From positions 36,767,707 to 36,831,706 of the forward strand of contig CM069599.1 in NCBI GenBank assembly GCA_035771175.1: a stretch of 64,000 nt of DNA, read 5' to 3'. Origin of the DNA: Paratinospora sagittata. Taxonomy: Eukaryota > Streptophyta > Magnoliopsida > Ranunculales > Menispermaceae. The position numbers were made by a program, and so were the translations under genes. Positions 23,601 through 35,665 of this stretch are shown piece after piece; position 1 is the first letter of the stretch, and every line of letters begins with the position of its first letter. A model generated the notes under the pieces. That model was given only the letters and a program-made list of their open reading frames with translations, made no database searches and was not told the DNA's origin.

Positions 23601-25875
23601 TGAATGATATTTTATATATATATGTATGTGTCTTTTTAACTCAACTTAACTAAATTTTTTTTTAATTATATTGAGTCAGCTATATGAATTTGTTTCCCCT
23701 CTCCACTTTATAAATGATTGAGTTAAGGGCTCCGTTTGAGAGAACTTTTCCAAAAATATTTTTAAAAAAAGCTGATCCGTGCCAACTTCTTCTAAAAGTT
23801 AAAAATTATTTTTTTTTATCATAATTTAACTAAAAGCAGGTGTTGCAAATACCTCTAAAAATATTTTTACTCCAAACGCACTTTAAAAAAATTATTCCAA
23901 CCAGGGCCAAGATTTAAGTCACAAAGAGAATTGAATACATTTTTAAATATGATTAAAAGTATTGTGTTTTAATTAATAAGTTGTATATAGGGTGTGGTGC
24001 AATTTTTTAAAAACTTCTGCCATTTAAATCCAAATTAACATATACAGTTAATATATTGTGTATGTGTGTGCTTGTAGAGGTGTTAAGAGTTCTGGGTCAT
24101 ATTTCTTAAGATGATTAAGAGGTCATGTGTTGTCGAGTGTCCATGTCATTTTGTAGACAGTGACAAGATTTTATTAATAGGAGATGTATAGTTTATTCTT
24201 TTAAAATATCACTAAAAGATTCCATATTAATTAATTACCAGAGAATGGCCCACGTTTCAGGAATATTAAGAGGGAACAAGTTTGAAATTGACATTTTAGA
24301 CAAAATTCATGTACAGTGGACCTCCAGTTTTTAATGGGTTTTGTTCTATATATATAGGATGGATACCAAAAACAAGAATGTTATCTCAGATGCAGTGGCT
24401 GTAAATTATGTGTGCCCAGAGCTACATATATTATATATAACAGCTTAATGAGAAATAAAATTAAAAAATAAAAATTATCCACACCAATGAAGAAGAAAAA
24501 ACAAGTTTAAACTTACTAGGTTTCTAAATTCTTTTATCTTAACTTAATGGTTTCTACATCACGTTTCTAATAATTTATGAGAGACGCACAAACAACCAAC
24601 TAACACAATTTAATTTATATATATGGCGGTAATTTTATCATTTATTACACACGTCAAGATGCCGATGAAAACGTGATAGAAACGCAAGTACTTGTGTAAT
24701 AATCACGTCTTCACCCTGCATCGGTCCTTGCTTTTTTGTGTATGCATAAGTGTTGCTTAAGTAGCTTAACTAAGTTGGAGAATTCTACAACGTGCATGAT
24801 TGAAGATTTATCAAACATAGTTGATAATAAACTAAGGAACAGAGCAAACAAAGCCAAACAAGAAGAAGAAGACCCTCTACCATGGATATATAGAATTAAA
24901 CATTAACTATCTATATATATAGATTTGTGTAACTAATAACTTCAAAGAATACTCAAATTAATCTTGAGCTAGGTTCGATAGTAATGCTTGTGTAAAACTA
25001 GCAAGGCATGAATCAATGGGCTCATGGGTTCTTGTAAAATGGAAAGCAATCTCAAAAGCAATCCAAAAAAGCATGCAATAGAAGGTTCAAAAGGGTGTGA
25101 TTTCTACACCATAATTAACAACTTCATTACAGCCATGTTAAAGAAGTATTATCTTACTGCTATTGAACATACTATAATGGTGTCTTCCAACAACCTCTTC
25201 TTTCATTATAAAAGTATATATATATAAACTTCCATGATGTTTTTTACTTTTCTTTTTCTTTTGTTTTTTTTTTGGATGGGGATATAGAATTAACAAAAAC
25301 ACGAAGTTGTAAGTTAGGAGAGAAGAATATTACTGTAAGAATCCCAGTAAGAAAGCCCAGCAGAATAGATGAAAACTGAAGCACATCTTTTTGTCTCTGC
25401 AGTCATGAAGATCAAAGATCAAATATTAATCACAGATAAAGAAAAAACTACCAGATGAAGAGATTTTAACACAAGAGAGTTGGCATATATATATATAAGC
25501 TCACCTTTTACATAAGAAAGCAAGAGAAAAGAGGAGGAAGGTGGAGATGAGATGCTGATAGAAGACAATTATAACAGGGCTAGTAGTAGTAGTACTGGTG
25601 CTGCCACCCACCACTGATAAGGTGGATTGAAGGAGAAGCAACAATACTGCACTGCTTAGAGCACTCAATATCATCAAAATATGAGCTTTGTACTCTTCTA
25701 CATATATATTTCCTCTCTTCCACCACCCACTTACCATTGCCATTACTACCATCTTCATCTTCAGTATCTTCTTCTTTTTCTTCTTCTTCTTACTTCTTTC
25801 TTCCCCTCCTTGCTCACCTTCTACTAGTTTAATAGTCTGAGTATTGTTTTGTCGTGACATTCCATATTCCATCAT
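20661..25875 (-). CDS. WAT1-related (UMAMIT-type) EamA/DMT transporter, copy C, intact, diverged
   Basis: Six exons on the minus strand: 25505-25875, 25334-25396, 22858-23203, 21956-22120, 21592-21743, 20661-20856 (TAA). They total 1293 nt, or 430 aa from the first ATG. The phases match copy A exactly. Exon 2 (63 nt), exon 4 (165 nt) and exon 5 (152 nt) have the same length as in copy A, which confirms common descent. Transporter marks are EEYKAHILMILSALSSAV, VPAKFQSTVMNTSPIVIFVLAVIFRRESFE, AKLWGVALSFLGATVLVLWPGPEL and VQTWCIHKRGPVFASAFSPLLMVFSF. The N-terminus is extended by a hydrophilic Lys-rich stretch and may instead start at a later Met (MKMVVMAMV...). The C-terminal tail is 14 codons longer than in copy A. 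The substrate is unknown. Confidence 0.87.
21085..21415 (+). mobile_element. TRIM-like element, copy 2, with internal direct repeats
   Basis: It holds 'gtggtatcagagctgat', a good match to the initiator-Met tRNA primer-binding site, at about 21269. The word 'ggtttggttgctagttgag' is repeated at 21170 and 21240. The stretch 'gttcaagtggagttagtgt' near 21308 matches the reverse complement of the 15480-15865 element. It lies in intron 5 of WAT1 copy C. Confidence 0.5.
23353..23532 (-). mobile_element. SINE (antisense) with 17 bp target-site duplication
   Basis: The flanks 23336-23352 and 23533-23549 are a 17 bp direct repeat with one mismatch (AATTAATTAG, then T or C, then CCATTG). Read on the minus strand, the element has an A-box-like 'ggtgcgttggcaagcc', a B-box-like 'ctcgagtttgattctg' and an A-rich tail 'caaacaaaacaaaaaaga'. 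It lies in intron 2 of WAT1 copy C. Confidence 0.8.
23722..23890. mobile_element. possible MITE with 'CCGTTTG' ends
   Basis: The left end 'gggctccgtttgag' is matched by the imperfect complement 'ctccaaacgcac' at the right. The interior is AT-rich. No clear target-site duplication. Confidence 0.35.
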
Positions 25876-26920
25876 TATTAATTATTCTCTAAGACAAAAC
25901 AACTGAGGTGACGTTCTACTCCTTTTGGAAGCAATGTCAAGAGTGCACAAAACCACTACTTCATCATGCATCCACTAACTATTGGTAAATTTAAATTTAT
26001 TAATGTACAACATGCTTTTTTGGAAAAAAAAAATACTAAAATGACATTGATATTTGATATATAGCTAGATAAGATTATAAGATTTATATAAACACAATAA
26101 CCTTACCACCCTTGGAATGCTGAATCACACATAATACAATACTCCATTTAATGCTCTTGGCAATGTCTATATCTATTGGGGGGCCAGGTTGGGTTGTAGA
26201 AGAGGTGTCAATGTGTAAAAAAGCCCCAATTTTTTTTTTTTTTTAATGGCCATAATTGTTTTTGTATATATAAATAAAGAGTAATGTTTGACTAACACAC
26301 TTTGTTGACATTGTCTCTAAGAGTTATTGAATCGCCTCGAATAATGTGTTGATGCATGATTCGAGGCGATCCAACAACTATCAAGGGCAATGTCAACAAA
26401 GTGTGTTTTTAATACATTTTTCACATATAAAACTCATAATACAAATTTATAAACTAAATTAATGTGTAATTTATAATTATTGTTTTTCTCAAAACTCTTG
26501 TGCTTCAACCTCCTTGTAAACATTTGTTTTTTCTCTTCTTACAAGTAAAATTAACAAACCTCTCAAACAAAAAAAATAAAGTAAAAGTAAAAAACACCAC
26601 CTAAACCTAAATTTCTTATATTAGAGCTTAAACCTGTAGCTATAAAAGAGGTTCATTTTAAAACTAAATAGAATTAACAATCATGTAGTAGTAGTAGTTG
26701 AACTAAAAGTACCAAGCTGATGATTAATGAACAATAATGGAAATAGAATACAAACCAAAAAAATACTCTATTAAAATGATTTTTGGTTTAAACAATTCTC
26801 ACAAACAAGAGAGAAGTGACAACAAAATGAATCAAAAAAAGAGACACTAGGCCTCAAAACTTACAGATTCATAAAACTTCTCATCCTGCATCAAACTCAA
26901 ACCAAACACCCAGAATTTCT
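25876..26920. other. intergenic: 5' flank of WAT1 copy C and 3' flank of tRNA methyltransferase
   Basis: AT-rich; the main structure is the long hairpin at 26294-26407. No gene is seen. Confidence 0.5.
26294..26407. repeat. 114 bp long-stem palindrome (MITE or hairpin RNA candidate)
   Basis: The first 20 bases 'aacacactttgttgacattg' are exactly complementary to the last 20. Inner arms share 12 further perfect base pairs ('atcgcctcgaat' with 'attcgaggcgat'). Between these perfect blocks is a 17-base mismatched segment, and the loop is about 16 bases. Confidence 0.75.
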
Positions 26921-27670
26921 TTACCCACTAATTCTTCTATAAACAGCCATGAACGTCTGCCCACCATTCCTAGCAACCTTCTGGCCTTCCTCAGTAGCAG
27001 AACTCAAAACCTTAACAACTGGGTCGTCTTCAAGCTCCTTCTCCTCTGTAATTTCTTCAAACAGAGGATGACCCTCCAAACAACCCTTCATCCACTCCCC
27101 AAGCTCTTCAACATCTGTAATTGTGTATATAATCCCACCCAATTTCATCACATAAGCGTACTCATCAAGCAACTGCGCACTAATCACACGACGCCTGTGA
27201 TTCTTCTCCTTAAAATGCGGATCAGGGAACAAGAAAAACATCTTCGAAAGCTGCCCCTTTTCGAAGTAATTCGGCAAATACTTCATGGAATTCGTTCGAA
27301 CAACAGAGATGTTCTGGTAATTTCCTGGATTCGCTTCTCTTAGCGCCAAGATCCGATCTTTGACGTACTCGCTGACCTTGTCGCGGATCTCCATTCCGAT
27401 CATTAGGGTTTCGGGGAAGATTGTTGAGAGGCTCACGAGGAGGCCTCCGAAGCCGCAGCCAATGTCCGCGAATTCCATTTTTTGGGGAGAATTGGGGAAG
27501 AAATTAGGGTAATGGAGGGAGTAATCGATGTCGGAGGGTTTGATAGGGACTGGGAAGTGAGAATCGCTGAGAGGATTGCTGTGTGCACGAGCTCTGTAGA
27601 AGCGCTTGCGAGGTAAGCGTGTGGAGGAGTTGTAGGGTTTTGTGTCCGATGTTTTGGTGTTCTCGGACAT
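26921..27670 (-). CDS. tRNA (guanine-N7-)-methyltransferase (TrmB/METTL1/Trm8 family)
   Basis: An intronless 249 aa frame with ATG at 27670. It methylates guanine 46 in the variable loop of tRNAs, using S-adenosylmethionine; in yeast and animals the catalytic subunit works with a WD40 partner (Trm82/WDR4). The N-terminal RLPRKRFYRARAHSNPLSDSHFPVP is typical of eukaryotic members. Motif I for SAM binding is ADIGCGFGG at about 68-76, MEIR follows near 93-96, and the substrate/catalytic block FLFPDPHFKEKNHRRR is at about 147-161. The C-terminal TEEGQKVARNGGQTFMAVYRR is also conserved. It matches Arabidopsis At5g24840 as remembered. No plastid transit peptide is visible, so it is the nucleo-cytosolic type. 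Confidence 0.96.
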   Translation of the reverse strand: MSENTKTSDTKPYNSSTRLPRKRFYRARAHSNPLSDSHFPVPIKPSDIDYSLHYPNFFPNSPQKMEFADIGCGFGGLLVSLSTIFPETLMIGMEIRDKVSEYVKDRILALREANPGNYQNISVVRTNSMKYLPNYFEKGQLSKMFFLFPDPHFKEKNHRRRVISAQLLDEYAYVMKLGGIIYTITDVEELGEWMKGCLEGHPLFEEITEEKELEDDPVVKVLSSATEEGQKVARNGGQTFMAVYRRISG

Positions 27671-28759
27671 GGTGATGATGAGGAATTGTGAGGAAAACGA
27701 AAGAGATTTTGAGGGTCAAGGATGGGTTAGGGTTTAAGGTGAAGCGAAAGAAGGGATGAAAGTTGGGGTTTTAGGAAGCAGGGGAAACAGGAGGAAGTTA
27801 TAAAAATAAAATAAAGATTATATGATCAGAACCGTTGGTTTTTCTTAACAAAATAAAATTGCATTAGAATATCTTCCAGATTTAATTTATTTTTAATATA
27901 TAAGTCATCTTACAAAGTTTTTATATTATATTAATATACAAGAGCATCTTTTTGAAGAGAAAATATGGAAATGGAAATTTTATGGGAGGCTGGAATACTT
28001 CAACAATTAAGATTTTGAATAGAAGAAGGATGAAAATGAAAATATCACATTAAAAAAAATGGAAAAAAGAAGAATACCTGAATAATAACATATACAGTCA
28101 CCAATTCTTACAATCACTTTCACTAAACCTACCTATCAACAGCGGAAGAGAAATTGAGAACATTGATTTCAATTCATAGCTTACATTCCTCCTCAACTTC
28201 CAATGGCACAGTGGGCTCATTAATTCCTCTACAAGATTTCATTCATGGAAAAAAAAGTTACTGAATCCTGTTTACAGGTACCTGGTGAGGGACTGCCTGA
28301 AATCTCCCAAAATATGCAGCAATCAATATCATTGCATCACTACAGTTTTAAATGTGTTCACAAGTTGTGTAGAGAGAGAGAGATAGAGACATGAAAACAG
28401 AGAATGTTCTAAGCAAACCAATTTACTAAACAGTATCTGTAAACATTTCTCAGCATAAACCCAACAACCCAATCCATCTCTTCAAACACAGCAGAGTTTC
28501 CCCATCTTGAATAATAATCAAGGCATACCCACCCCTTACAAAAGCTCCCACCAAATCCTAAAAAGAGAAACAAGAAGCAAAACCATAACAACAAAGCTAT
28601 ACAACGAGGTGAAAAATTTTTGAAAAACACCACCTACATCCTCAACCATCCATAGCCATCAACTTCGTCATCCCCGCCACCCATCACTACAATCATCAAC
28701 AATAGCAACAAACTAATCCACCAAAAAGTGTTACTAAATAATTTGGTTTGTCCCTTAAA
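27671..28759. other. intergenic: tRNA methyltransferase promoter and SHOU4 3' UTR
   Basis: CT- and GA-rich sequence near 27671-27790 is the leader of the minus-strand methyltransferase. The rest is AT-rich 3' flank of the SHOU4-like gene, with a (GA)n run at 28374-28388. No further gene. Confidence 0.5.
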
Positions 28760-31553
28760 CTAAACTGGTATCACATCGATCTTCGAGGTATCTTCACATC
28801 TCAAAACAATACCCTCAAGGCTTGCTGGAAGGATGCATTTTGCCCACTGGCACCCTGTTGAGAATGGCTCGGGTGGAGGAACAATCATGAGCACATTATC
28901 GTTCCTCTGGACTACTCCCATCACACTTACAGTGCTGCCTTCTTTGATGTACCTGACCATAACAAAATAGTAGCACTATTAGGTTAACGTAAAATAAAAC
29001 CCACTAAGGTAATGTAAAACAAAACCAGCTAGATATTGACAAGCCCACATGAAAGTGTTATCAGAAAATGATTACCCTTCTTTCAAGCGCATTATACGGT
29101 CATCACTAGAGAGATTCCTTTCTCTCAACCACCGGAGAAATTCGGGTGACAAGTCTTTGTTTGAAGGGTTGACATCAACAACAATTGACTCGTCAACATA
29201 TGGAGTTACCCTCGCTCCATAGCCAGTCTTAACCAATGCCCTCAAGCCAGACTGGAAATCAGAGATATAGAAATCCACCACGTGCCTCTGCACCAAATAT
29301 AAAAAAAATGATCCCATCAAGACATAGGCCCTAGCTACTGTTCATACACTTGAGAGATATTAGATGCTTAAGAATTTCAATTATCTACGACTTGCACGAC
29401 TTCTGAACCATCACTACTTGGTAGCCCAATAGTGAACAATCCATTCAGTTCCAAGATCATTGCGATGCAAGGATAAACCATCCATGTACTTGCGCATAAC
29501 TGAATTCCTCAAAAAATAAGGGCCATCAAACAAGCAAACCAACCAAATCTATTCTACAACGAGGAACATGTTCTTATTTGAAAAAAATAAAGGAAAAAAA
29601 AATTATGGTATCAAAAGAAATAGCATCGGAATACTTGTGCTCAAGTCATAATTTCTTTATGGACTCTAGGCTAGGACAAACACTTTTATAAATCTTAAGA
29701 GTTACCTTATCACAAACATATCCCAACAACCAAATAAACACAATTTAGCTGACACACCTCAAGTGATCGTAGTCCCCAGGTAAATCGGCGGTGAGTAGCA
29801 TTGGCAGCCTTTGAATCCCATCCTCGATATTCATATAAACTTGTAGATGTATAGACACATCTTGAAACTTTTTGGAAAGAAGATTCGAGGGGCATGTTTC
29901 CACAGGTAACCACCTGAAAGATAAAAATCTTATAGAGGCTATTCCGTGCATAGATAGGCTCAAATACAACAAAAAAGGGGATAAAGGTAACTTAAATGAT
30001 ATAATAGTGCCCAAGAATTTAATATATCCGCATGAACTTTAATAAACAACAAGAGAAAAAAAGATACAATAATTCACAACAATTGGATAACACTAGGTCC
30101 TCACTTCCACAAATTTCAAGAACGTCCAAGCAAAAATATGCCAAATTCTCTCCTCAATCTCCCCAGCCCTCTTTACCCATTTCCTTACATGACCTATGCT
30201 CCCTTCTTTCACCTTCTTTATCAAAAACATTTTGAGCAATAAAAAGTGACTATAGCTCAACTAGACCAAGGTCAAAAAAGGAGATAACATGGCTAGAAAA
30301 AACCTGATCCCAATTAAGATTGCAAGAATGACGCATAAAACTTGGAAAAACAAAAATTAGTCACAAACTGAGGTCAATAGATAGTCCAACCATTGATGTG
30401 GAGTAACGCTCTAAAATTAAACAGGTGGGAACGCAGGTAGCTGCTCTAATCACTTCTCATAGTAAGATAACCTGGATAAACTATTACTAGAAGTACGCAA
30501 GATTACTATTGGCATCTTCAATCCAGAGGGCTTTCTAACAGAGATAAGGGGTCTATGTCATACACAAGGCACGCTCAACAAAAGTATAACTTCAGAATAA
30601 AAATATAGATTATTCCTCAGCAAGTTACATACCCCAGAAACCTTGACATATTGCCCATCTTTTGCAGTTCTCAGCTCAGCATCTGGATATTGAGCAATAA
30701 AACCAGTAATAGCTCTTCGTCCCCAACAGGTATTCCAAGTGAAAAGTGCAGCGACAGCAGCAAAAAGAATCACAACAACAATGAGAAGAATCGCATTGTG
30801 CACAGCACCAAGAATAAATCCACCAGCAATGAATCCCATCACAAACAGCAGAATTACAGACCACAATATTAATTTGGGGAAGCTGCTCTTGAAGGAATAC
30901 TCATCCTCCTGGCTAAGATTGGTGACAGCCTGATTATGAACAACAGAAGCACTATGTAGCTTGACTGATCCCATAGAGTCTAATGGGCCCGACACTTTCC
31001 GAGGAGCTCCAGATGAATTCAAAGGGCCGGAAGAGATGGGCCCAGATGTAATAAGACCTGTTGCAGGAAGCACCGGTGCAAGAGGCCCAGAGTTTTGACG
31101 AACGACAGGTGTAACACCTCCAGATTGAGGACCAGATGACTTCTTAACTGGATCTCCATGCTTGTTAAGAGGCCCAGAATTGGATTTCTGTCTGTTGGAT
31201 CCTCCCGTTACCATTGAAGCTGAACCAGGAACACCAGCAGAAGATATAGGACCTGATGTGGAATAGCTAGCCCGAGTAGCAGCATTGGGCATTATAGGCC
31301 CCGAGTGTGAAGCAGCCCCTCCAAATGACCCAGTCCTGGAAGGGGCACCAGTTATAGGTCCGGACTTCCTAGATTTAGAGCCATCTACCGGGATATCAAA
31401 CATTTTTCCTAATTCTCCTGACTTTTTTATATCACCACCCGTGTACGGCATGGCTGTTGAGCTCATAGTTGGAGTCCTTTCTTTTGGCTGATCAGGCCTG
31501 CCTGAAACATACAAGCCATTGCTGAGCTGATGGGAAGGGAATCTGGAACCCAT
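28760..31553 (-). CDS. SHOU4/SHOU4-like plasma-membrane protein (regulator of cellulose synthase delivery)
   Basis: Four coding exons on the minus strand: 30633-31553, 29758-29913, 29076-29287, 28760-28952, totalling 1482 nt (493 aa). It begins MGSRFPSHQLSNGLYVSGRPDQPKERTPTMSS, the hallmark of Arabidopsis At1g16860/At1g78880. Older annotation calls this family 'ubiquitin-specific protease C19-related', but no protease motif is seen. Residues 60-200 are a low-complexity cytosolic region with about nine SGP motifs (KSGPIT, HSGPIM, TSGPIS and so on). Two membrane helices lie at about 228-278, followed by a conserved soluble domain (GFIAQYPDAELR...VVTCGNMPLESSF...YEYRGWDSK...CILPASLEGIVLRCEDTS). 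In Arabidopsis SHOU4 limits exocytosis of cellulose synthase complexes. A 5' UTR intron is likely (about 31559-33065). Confidence 0.93.
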
Positions 31554-33260
31554 CAAGTCTAATTAATGTTCCCACAAGCAGCAGACACACCCAAAGTCAC
31601 GAAAGATTTACAGCAGCAAGATTCCAATTTATGCGCACTAGAATGAACTACGAGCCCAGACAGGATTTATGTTGGTAATCCATGATCAACAGCATCACAG
31701 TACACCAGTGTAGGAAGCTATATCGCAAAAGATGACGTGTACTGAATTGATACTCTAGAGTCCTTCATAGAATAGATTAATGAATTCTATCATTAGATGC
31801 CTCATCAGAAGTAGAAATTAAATAAATACTACCAAGTAGGTCCCAAGTCAAGAACCACATAAACATACAAAAATTCAAGATAAAAATATATGAAAAACTG
31901 AAAAAGAAAATAAAAATATGAATATTAATCACCACCAACTAACAAAACCAAAAGTCCAAGTCCACCAAAAAAAAAGGTATAAAACACAAATTGAAATTCA
32001 GGGTCAAAGTAGAAGAAAAAAAACAAGTGAAAGGATCAAGATTAATCCTAGTTACACGATAAGATTAGAACAACTATGCTCCAATAAGCATGTTAAAAGG
32101 ACAAAGTGAAGAAAGCTTAATGTCATTATACGTCATCAAGACTCTGTAGTTCTGTCAAAGGAACATTAATAAGGCATAGAAAACCAACTTCTCTCTGAAA
32201 TCAAACTAGTGGGGGAACAAAACACATTAAGATCTCCATTTCCACTGATCTACAGTGGAATCTCTTTTAAGTGCTACACATTGCCACTGATGTACAAATA
32301 AGGGATTATCCATTTCCATAATCTGCAACTCGAATTCAAAATAAACCAACTAGGGACCATTTCCAGCAAAACAAACATACAGGAAGCCTGAGATCTGAAT
32401 ATGAATACCAGTAGAGAATGCTATAATTTGCAAATCCAAAATTATACCAAAAAAAAAAAAAAAAAACAGGAAATAGAATGTGAACATGAAATCTCAGACA
32501 AAATGCTAAATAATACACCATTTCAAGATATACAAAAGAAGGGGTAGAGCATTTCCCCTTCCTCAACCAAAAAATATATATATAAATGAATAAATAAGCA
32601 AAAATTAATGAATCTGTGATCCCTGACATAGCAGATTAGAACTACAAATCCAGAACTAGAACAAGCCATTACATCATTTAACACAAATGTGAGAGATACC
32701 AATGACACTATAAGAAACAAAACACAAATCACAAACCCTAAAAGAACACTTTGAATTCACCCAATACCCAGACATCTTACCAAAATCCCAACACCAGATT
32801 CAAATCTCCAACAATCAAATCAGTACCTAAAAACGTCAAAAATCCAAACATTTCAACCATTGTTCGTTCCTCACAAACCCTAAATCACAAACACTTCCAT
32901 CCTCTAAAAACTTCAAAACCCATCTCACAAATGAGAAAACCAAAACATACCCACATTCCCATTTTGATTGAAACAAACTCTAACAATTACCGAATCCGAG
33001 ATCCATTAAAAAAACAGCTTTAGCAAGAGAAAGAGAAAGAAAGAAAGTGAAAAAATTCTGAAAACCTGCAAACACCACAGAAGCTGAAACCCTGAGATCT
33101 GATGAGTGTAGGACTAAACCAGAAGAAAAAGAAGAAGAAGAAGCCCTCTGATCAATCCACTCCATCACCATCACCATCCAACGTTAGAGTGAGAAACTAG
33201 AGAGAGAAATTAGAGAGAGAGAAATTAGAGAGAGAGAGATTGAAGAGTCTGGTCCTCTGC
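31554..33260 (-). other. 5' UTR and probable 5' UTR intron of SHOU4-like gene
   Basis: On the minus strand a GA/CT-rich leader at about 33066-33260 could end at a donor 'GCAG|GTTTTC' (33066/33065), with an acceptor 'TTAATTAG' just before the ATG (about 31559). The span between is AT-rich and non-coding. The splice assignment is inferred from motifs only. Confidence 0.4.
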
Positions 33261-35489
33261 AAAAGAGAGAAAGAGAGAGATTAAAGAAATAAAAAGAAAG
33301 AGAAGAAATATGAAGAAGAAACAGAACATTAAAAAAATTAAAAACAGAATAAAAAATTTTAAATTAAGAAAAAAAATAAAAGGTGAAAGAAAACGCACCT
33401 TTCATCTTCTCTTCCAATCTCACTGTTGGGGCAGTTTTCTAGTCTTCCTCTAACTGAGATGACCGAACTACCCCTGATTTCAAAACGAAATATCGAAGTT
33501 GCCATTGCTTTTTGGATTTCATGGGGTCGTGGAAGTTTGTTACAGTCCTTGCTGTCTTTACACTTCACTATAAATAAAAAATAAAAAATATCGGCTTTTC
33601 ATTTTACCAAAATGCCCATCAAAGCGAGAAATAATTCCCAGGTTGGCGTATAAATTGCGTTTTATTCGACCGGTTTTTTTTTTTTTTTTAATTCCTGAAA
33701 ATAAGGGATTCTATTTAAATATAATCTTTTTTGTTAGGATATAAAAATAAAAAAACATTTTTGAAAAATTAAAATACTTATTTTTATCTAAGTTTTTTGT
33801 TACTGCAAATAGAACAGTCTGAGCAACAAAAAAAAAAAAAAAAGAATAAAAACATTTGAAATAAAGTATTTTTTAAAATATAGTCTTGTCATAAATATCT
33901 GAAATATCTGGCTTGTGCCTTTTTAAAATTGAAATGGGAACAATATTCAATTGAACACTGAAATTTCATGGTAACACATTTTGTATTAAGCCTTTTAAGA
34001 AATAATTGAAATAATACATTTTTTAAAGGGTATTTCTGAAATTATTTAAACTTTGATGTGGGTATTGTTCCCCAATCCTCATATTAATAGTTTAAACTAC
34101 CTTATATTGATGCAATCATCCAGTATATATTGTATGTATGCATTTTAATATAATTATAATGTAATATAAATTGACATAAAAAGGAAGTACATTATCATTA
34201 TTATAATACAAATACAACAACTTTTAAACATGAAATAAAATTAAAATGATTGTATTGAGTAATATTTGGAGTATATCTGAAGCAACCCATAAAAAGGCAT
34301 GTAGTACTAGTTTCATAAAAATTAAAACGATGGATAGATGATGATTTTTCACATACCCATTATGCCCTTTATATTTCTTTAACTTCAATTTTAAATGTAT
34401 GATTTCAAATAAACAAAAAACTTTAGAGGAATAATATTAAAGCAGTGACAAAATGTGTTATATTGTGAGTTCTTCAATTATTTTATATTGCGTGCAGTAA
34501 GGTGAGATAAAGACTTGATGATGATTTTAGTAACATCACTTAGTATTAATTGATATATTTTTAGAACACTACTTTCTATTTCAATAAATTATATAAAAGT
34601 TTGTCCAAACTATTATAGCAAAGGATTTTTTTTTTGCTCAATTAAAATTTCCCTTGTTTTACTATACCTTATAATGAATTTAAAAAAGTATATATATATA
34701 TATATATATTTTCTCATTCTCTTTCGGGAGTTTGCAAAATGACCAAACTGTTGGTTTAATTAGATAAAACTCTTTGTCATTTAGGAAGAAGAGTTGGGAG
34801 GTTTTAGTAATTAGGACATGCCGACAATAGATAATGTGTGTCCCCATAATAATGTATTTCGCCGTGATTACGTTTCGTTGCATTACGAGGGGCAATCTTG
34901 GAACCGAAGCAACGGGTGATGGTTTCGAAATAATGACGGAAAGTGAGGGACAGTTTTGGTATTTCAGCTCTCACTCTTTTGTTTTTTTGTTCTTTTTCCT
35001 TTTTTCGCGCTACCACCGCCGCTGCCTCGTCCCTACGGGATAACGATGCGTTAACCAAAGCGTGCCGTAAAGTCGAAACCGCTACAAAACGATTTGTCGG
35101 TCCCATCCGATATCTTTTGATTTCGGACGTCTAAATTTTTTATTTTATTTTATTTTGTATTTTAGTCAGACATTTGTTTCATCAAATGCAAGCATCTAAC
35201 CTACGTAACTTTATCGCTAGTGTTTGATTCTTAATTTGAAAATTATAATACAAGTCAATAAACAATATTTTGTTATTTTTTGTTTTTGTAAATTTTATAA
35301 AACTGTTTTCGAGTTTTAACCAATCAAATCAAACGAATTTTTTGTGTTTCTAAATTTTCGAATACAGAAAACTGTATCTGAATCATGTAGCAAACACAAC
35401 CTTAGTTTTTATGAATGTTCAATACAATTTTATAGAGTATATATCAATTAATATATTTTACACAAGTTTAGTTAAAAATTTAATAGGTC

Positions 35490-35665
35490 GAAAAATTTAG
35501 TATAAGTGAGGTTGAGATTCAAGTCTTGAGTTTGAATTAGGAGTGTTCCATTTATCCGTCTTTATTAGAAGGGTCAGTTCAAACGCCTTTGTCATGCCCG
35601 CGTCTCAGAGAATTAGTCTTTTTCAAAGGAAAGAATGACACTTTTCGGATGCCCAAAAACTAATA
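35490..35665 (+). repeat. dispersed SINE-like repeat, family S2 copy 1
   Basis: The stretch 'agtataagtgaggttgag' near 35499, followed by 'gtcatgcc', a 'gtct' word and 'attagtct', repeats in the same order at 36745-36850. It includes a B-box-like 'gagattcaagtctt'. Confidence 0.5.

Noticed and set aside
26294..26407. Calling the hairpin a microRNA gene
   Set aside because: No known miRNA sequence was recognised, and palindromic MITEs give the same shape. Small-RNA data would be needed.
34804..35106. 100-codon minus-strand frame as a gene
   Set aside because: No recognisable domain, no splice context, and the opposite strand is equally open because of the CpG-rich composition.
35215..35405. 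MITE with 'agtgtttg' and 'caaacaca' ends
   Set aside because: The end complementarity is short and no target-site duplication was seen, so it is too weak to list.
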